DNA of 64,000 nucleotides, from NCBI RefSeq assembly GCF_032854445.1, contig NC_088295.1, forward strand, positions 22,121,385-22,185,384, given 5' to 3'. Below are positions 61,350 through 64,000 of this stretch, piece by piece. The position numbers were made by a program, and so were the translations under genes. The stretch's first letter is position 1, and each line of letters opens with the position of its first letter. The notes under the pieces are model-generated. The model was not told the origin of the DNA and ran no database searches. It saw only the letters and a program-made list of their open reading frames with translations. The stretch is from Liolophura sinensis (lineage: Eukaryota > Mollusca > Polyplacophora > Chitonida > Chitonidae).

Positions 61350-62189
61350 GAATTGCCAAAATCAACACTTCGCCTATTTAGCTTCATATGTTTTAGTCAC
61401 CTCCCGCTCGATCCTCGCGAGGAACTAGGATGGTTGAAACAATGTATAGGCCGCACTTACACTACTATACACTCATGATAACTTCTGTGATTAAGGTCTG
61501 AGTTATACATTCATATTTTTAAAAAAAAAGGGCGAGGAGGAAGGAGGTGTATAATAAGACTTTAAGAGCCACATTGTCCATGTACGACCAAACCATGGGA
61601 GTTCGCCATGACTAAACCTAGGCATTATCTCCCTTGGAAGAAGTCTCGATTGTTTTGTCCTCTGGCGAACAGCGTGGTCTACGCTGATGAAGTCTTTTTG
61701 TGTTTGACGCAAGAATTAGCGATATATTGTGACACATGTGGTATGATTTGTTCTTAACCGGTAAAAAAAGTATGTGTTTTATAACATTAACTGATACTCT
61801 CTTCTTCAAATGAAATGCATTGTCCGTTTTATTGACCTTTTTCTGATCAGTCACGACAGCCATTTCTCGAGGTTGCTTTGCCGGCATTTTTCACCACGGG
61901 TCGTGCCAGAGGCCTACGTAATATCTTTTCTTTAAGTGGAGTTACAAATTACGTTTGCCTTTTTTGTGGATTGCAAATTTAACCCCAGTGCTGGTGAAAC
62001 TTGAATTATATTTTCTTAAAGAGTTTATCTTACGCCTTATTTTTAAATTGCTGCAATATTACTACAGTATCCAGGCCTAAGGAAAACTGAAGGGCTCCAA
62101 TTATGACTGCAAAAGGAAGTATCCTTCGTTTGGTGTGGTCTTATTCAGTGAAGAGCCATGGATAAGGGGTCAGCGTTCCAGCACAATGC

Positions 62190-62330
62190 AATGACTGGAG
62201 GCTCTGACCAATGCGATTATCCATCCTTCCTTTCTTTTCATATCTGGGAAGATCTGCCAGCAAGCAACAGATGATTGTGGCTTTCCCTGGCCTCTGCCTG
62301 GTTTCCTCCCTCCATAATATGGCAAGGGCT
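62190..62330 (+). mobile_element. Degraded SINE
   Basis: It keeps the order of the SINE family at 21940: gactggaggctctgaccaat, then tctgggaagatctgccag, then ctctgcctggtttcctccct. Another small fragment (cctgcagatcgtcgtgggtt) lies at 62604-62640. Confidence 0.6.
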
Positions 62331-62803
62331 TCTTTTCAGGGTTAACACACATGTACTGTCCATGAACGAGAACTCTGTCCGGACCCAAAAGGCCATAAGG
62401 AGTTGTTACTGTGATTTTTGTATTTCGCACTTAAACAAACCAAAGCGACTATGTGGTAAACAGAACATTTTATCGCATATTATGATTTACTGGAAAAAGC
62501 ATATTTAGCCAGTAGTGAAGAGTACAAAGAAAATGCTCCACAGACAGGATAATAATAGAAATAGCTGTTACAATTAGTCAGAACACGGTACAGTCTTCCA
62601 GCAACCTGCAGATCGTCGTGGGTTTCCCTTGAGCTATGTGTGAAGGAGCAATGTGGTAGAAAAATACCCCTCTGACCCTAAGAGGGCAAATCACAAGAAA
62701 CACAAAATTAACTGAACATGGCCTAACTCTGGTTTTGCTGTGGTTAACATAAAATGGCCCCAGCTTCAACAATGTGTTGCATGAATTTGAAGCTGGATTT
62801 CCA

Positions 62804-62851
62804 CAACTGCTCAGTTTACAAGAAGCCCCAGAGTAAGGTATTTCAAGTATG
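62804..62851 (+). repeat. Duplicated 47-bp segment, first copy
   Basis: aactgctcagtttacaagaa and the bases after it recur with three changes at 63795-63842, about 1 kb downstream in the same orientation. Confidence 0.8.
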
Positions 62852-63392
62852 TGAGGTGTTGCATGTACGGCATAGAGCAAAGGTTAAAGCCACAGTTAAG
62901 AAAGGGATTTCAACTTCAAAGGCACCATCTACAATTACAAGTCTCACAAATCTGTAAAAACCTGTGTCACAGAAAGGTGGGCACATTTGAGATCATTTCC
63001 CGCCTGAATCCGATTCATGGGTAGATTGACGATCTGGTCAATTCTATACATACCTGATGTGTCAAAATTGTAGAAGTATTTTCCAAGAATTTGATTTAAG
63101 AATTTGCTCTATTTAGAAATTTAGTGATTTCTCAACAAATACTTGTCCAGTGTTACATTTGACATATACATGTAGCTTATGTACAGACAAGACAAGTAAA
63201 TGTAAACATGATAAAGTTTGTTTTGTATAAATTTTCCCAGCCTTTATGGCTTACGCCCCAGATTGCCATTTAATTTTGTGATAGTTCATCAATAGTCTAT
63301 CGGAAGAGTGAAGTCTATTTAACATGTATGTACGTGTATTTGCTACAAAGTACTCGGTCTGTAATCTCTGTATTTGCTGTAATGTGTTTCAG

Positions 63393-63476
63393 GAACTGTT
63401 AACAAGGGGTAGACAACAAAAGCTTATCACCATGGCTGATGTTGAAATGACTGAGACAGTTGATGATGTGGCCAAA
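63393..63476 (+). CDS. First coding exon of a gene that continues past the right edge
   Basis: An acceptor (aatgtgtttcag, AG at 63391-63392) opens an exon with ATG at 63432 in near-ideal context (tcaccATGG). The reading MADVEMTETVDDVAK ends at a consensus donor (gccaaa/gtgagt). Fifteen codons are too few to name the gene. An acidic, Met-Ala-Asp-type N-terminus is common in housekeeping proteins. The rest must lie beyond 64,000. Confidence 0.45.
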
Positions 63477-63794
63477 GTGAGTGATCCTGTGGAGAATCGG
63501 GTGAGCAGTTAGTTGCAGTTCATGGTGATGGCATTTCACTTTCGTTAGCTGTGGGTGTGGGTATACTTTTGTCCCCGCCATTCTTTATTCATGGATTAAA
63601 ATTAATTAAATACACATTAACAGTGTTTCTGCTGATCCTAAGTTTTGCTGGATGTGCAAACAGGCAACCTGATTAGCCCCTTCAAACTTCAGTTGGTTCC
63701 TTTTTTTTTTTTTTTGTTTCTTCACATTACCAGCATATTTTTAAAAAATGCACCACAGAACCAACCACTGCACTGAAGACACCACTGATATGGT

Positions 63795-63842
63795 CAACTG
63801 CTCAGTTTACAAGAAGCCCCAGTGTAAGGTATTTCCAGTACA
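63795..63842 (+). repeat. Duplicated 47-bp segment, second copy
   Basis: Partner of 62804-62851. The wider surroundings do not match obviously. Confidence 0.8.
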
Positions 63843-64000
63843 TCTTCTTCATGAACATGCTTTGAAGATGTACACCTATTTAAAGGGGCATACTGCCAAC
63901 GTCCAAAAAAATTGTGCTGTTATTTTAGATGTCATTTACCTAAAGTTTAGACTTCTCCTGTTGCTGAATTTAGAAAGCATGATTGTTTTTTTTTGTCCGT

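Overview
The window is animal nuclear DNA: spliced genes with GT/AG introns, TATA boxes, AATAAA signals, tRNA-derived SINEs with target-site duplications, a LINE remnant and DNA transposons. The SINE types and the AT-rich, microsatellite-rich spacers suggest a marine lophotrochozoan, most likely a mollusc. That assignment is inference only, and no species is claimed.

Region 1 (1 to about 19,680) is a tandem array of a small two-exon gene. Units are about 3.3 kb and each starts at the same sequence (1, 4234, 7559, 10852, 14165, 16752). Five copies are intact and each encodes a 251-aa basic, Ser/Pro-rich protein that I do not recognise. The array continues off the left edge. It also holds a unit that has lost its gene (join near 2635), a transposon-derived block present in units 1-4 but absent from unit 5, and a dead sixth copy whose exon 1 was replaced by a LINE fragment. 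Coding differences alternate from copy to copy, which suggests a dimeric higher-order repeat.

Region 2 (about 19,790 to 40,290, possibly to 49 kb) is one minus-strand gene for a long-chain acyl-CoA synthetase of the ACSL1/5/6 group. All 21 coding exons could be placed and join in frame to 679 codons. Introns and flanks carry SINEs, a MITE-like foldback, microsatellites and other repeats. A candidate noncoding first exon and CCAAT-box promoter lie near 49 kb.

Region 3 (52,301-58,082) is the most notable element: a 5.8-kb DNA transposon with 78/79-bp terminal inverted repeats and two convergent genes. The plus-strand gene encodes a 547-aa protein with a PHD finger, a degenerate SWIM-like zinc finger and a YqaJ-type nuclease with its active-site residues in place. 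The minus-strand gene encodes a THAP-domain DDE transposase of the PIF/Harbinger (ISL2EU/IS4EU-like) type, broken by one in-frame TGA. Each gene seems to begin with a noncoding exon that overlaps a terminal repeat.

Region 4 (58,083-64,000) has dispersed repeats, a pair of 230-bp inverted arms at 60,344-61,033 whose right arm belongs to a possible two-exon 152-aa gene, and at the right edge what looks like the first coding exon of another plus-strand gene (63,432).
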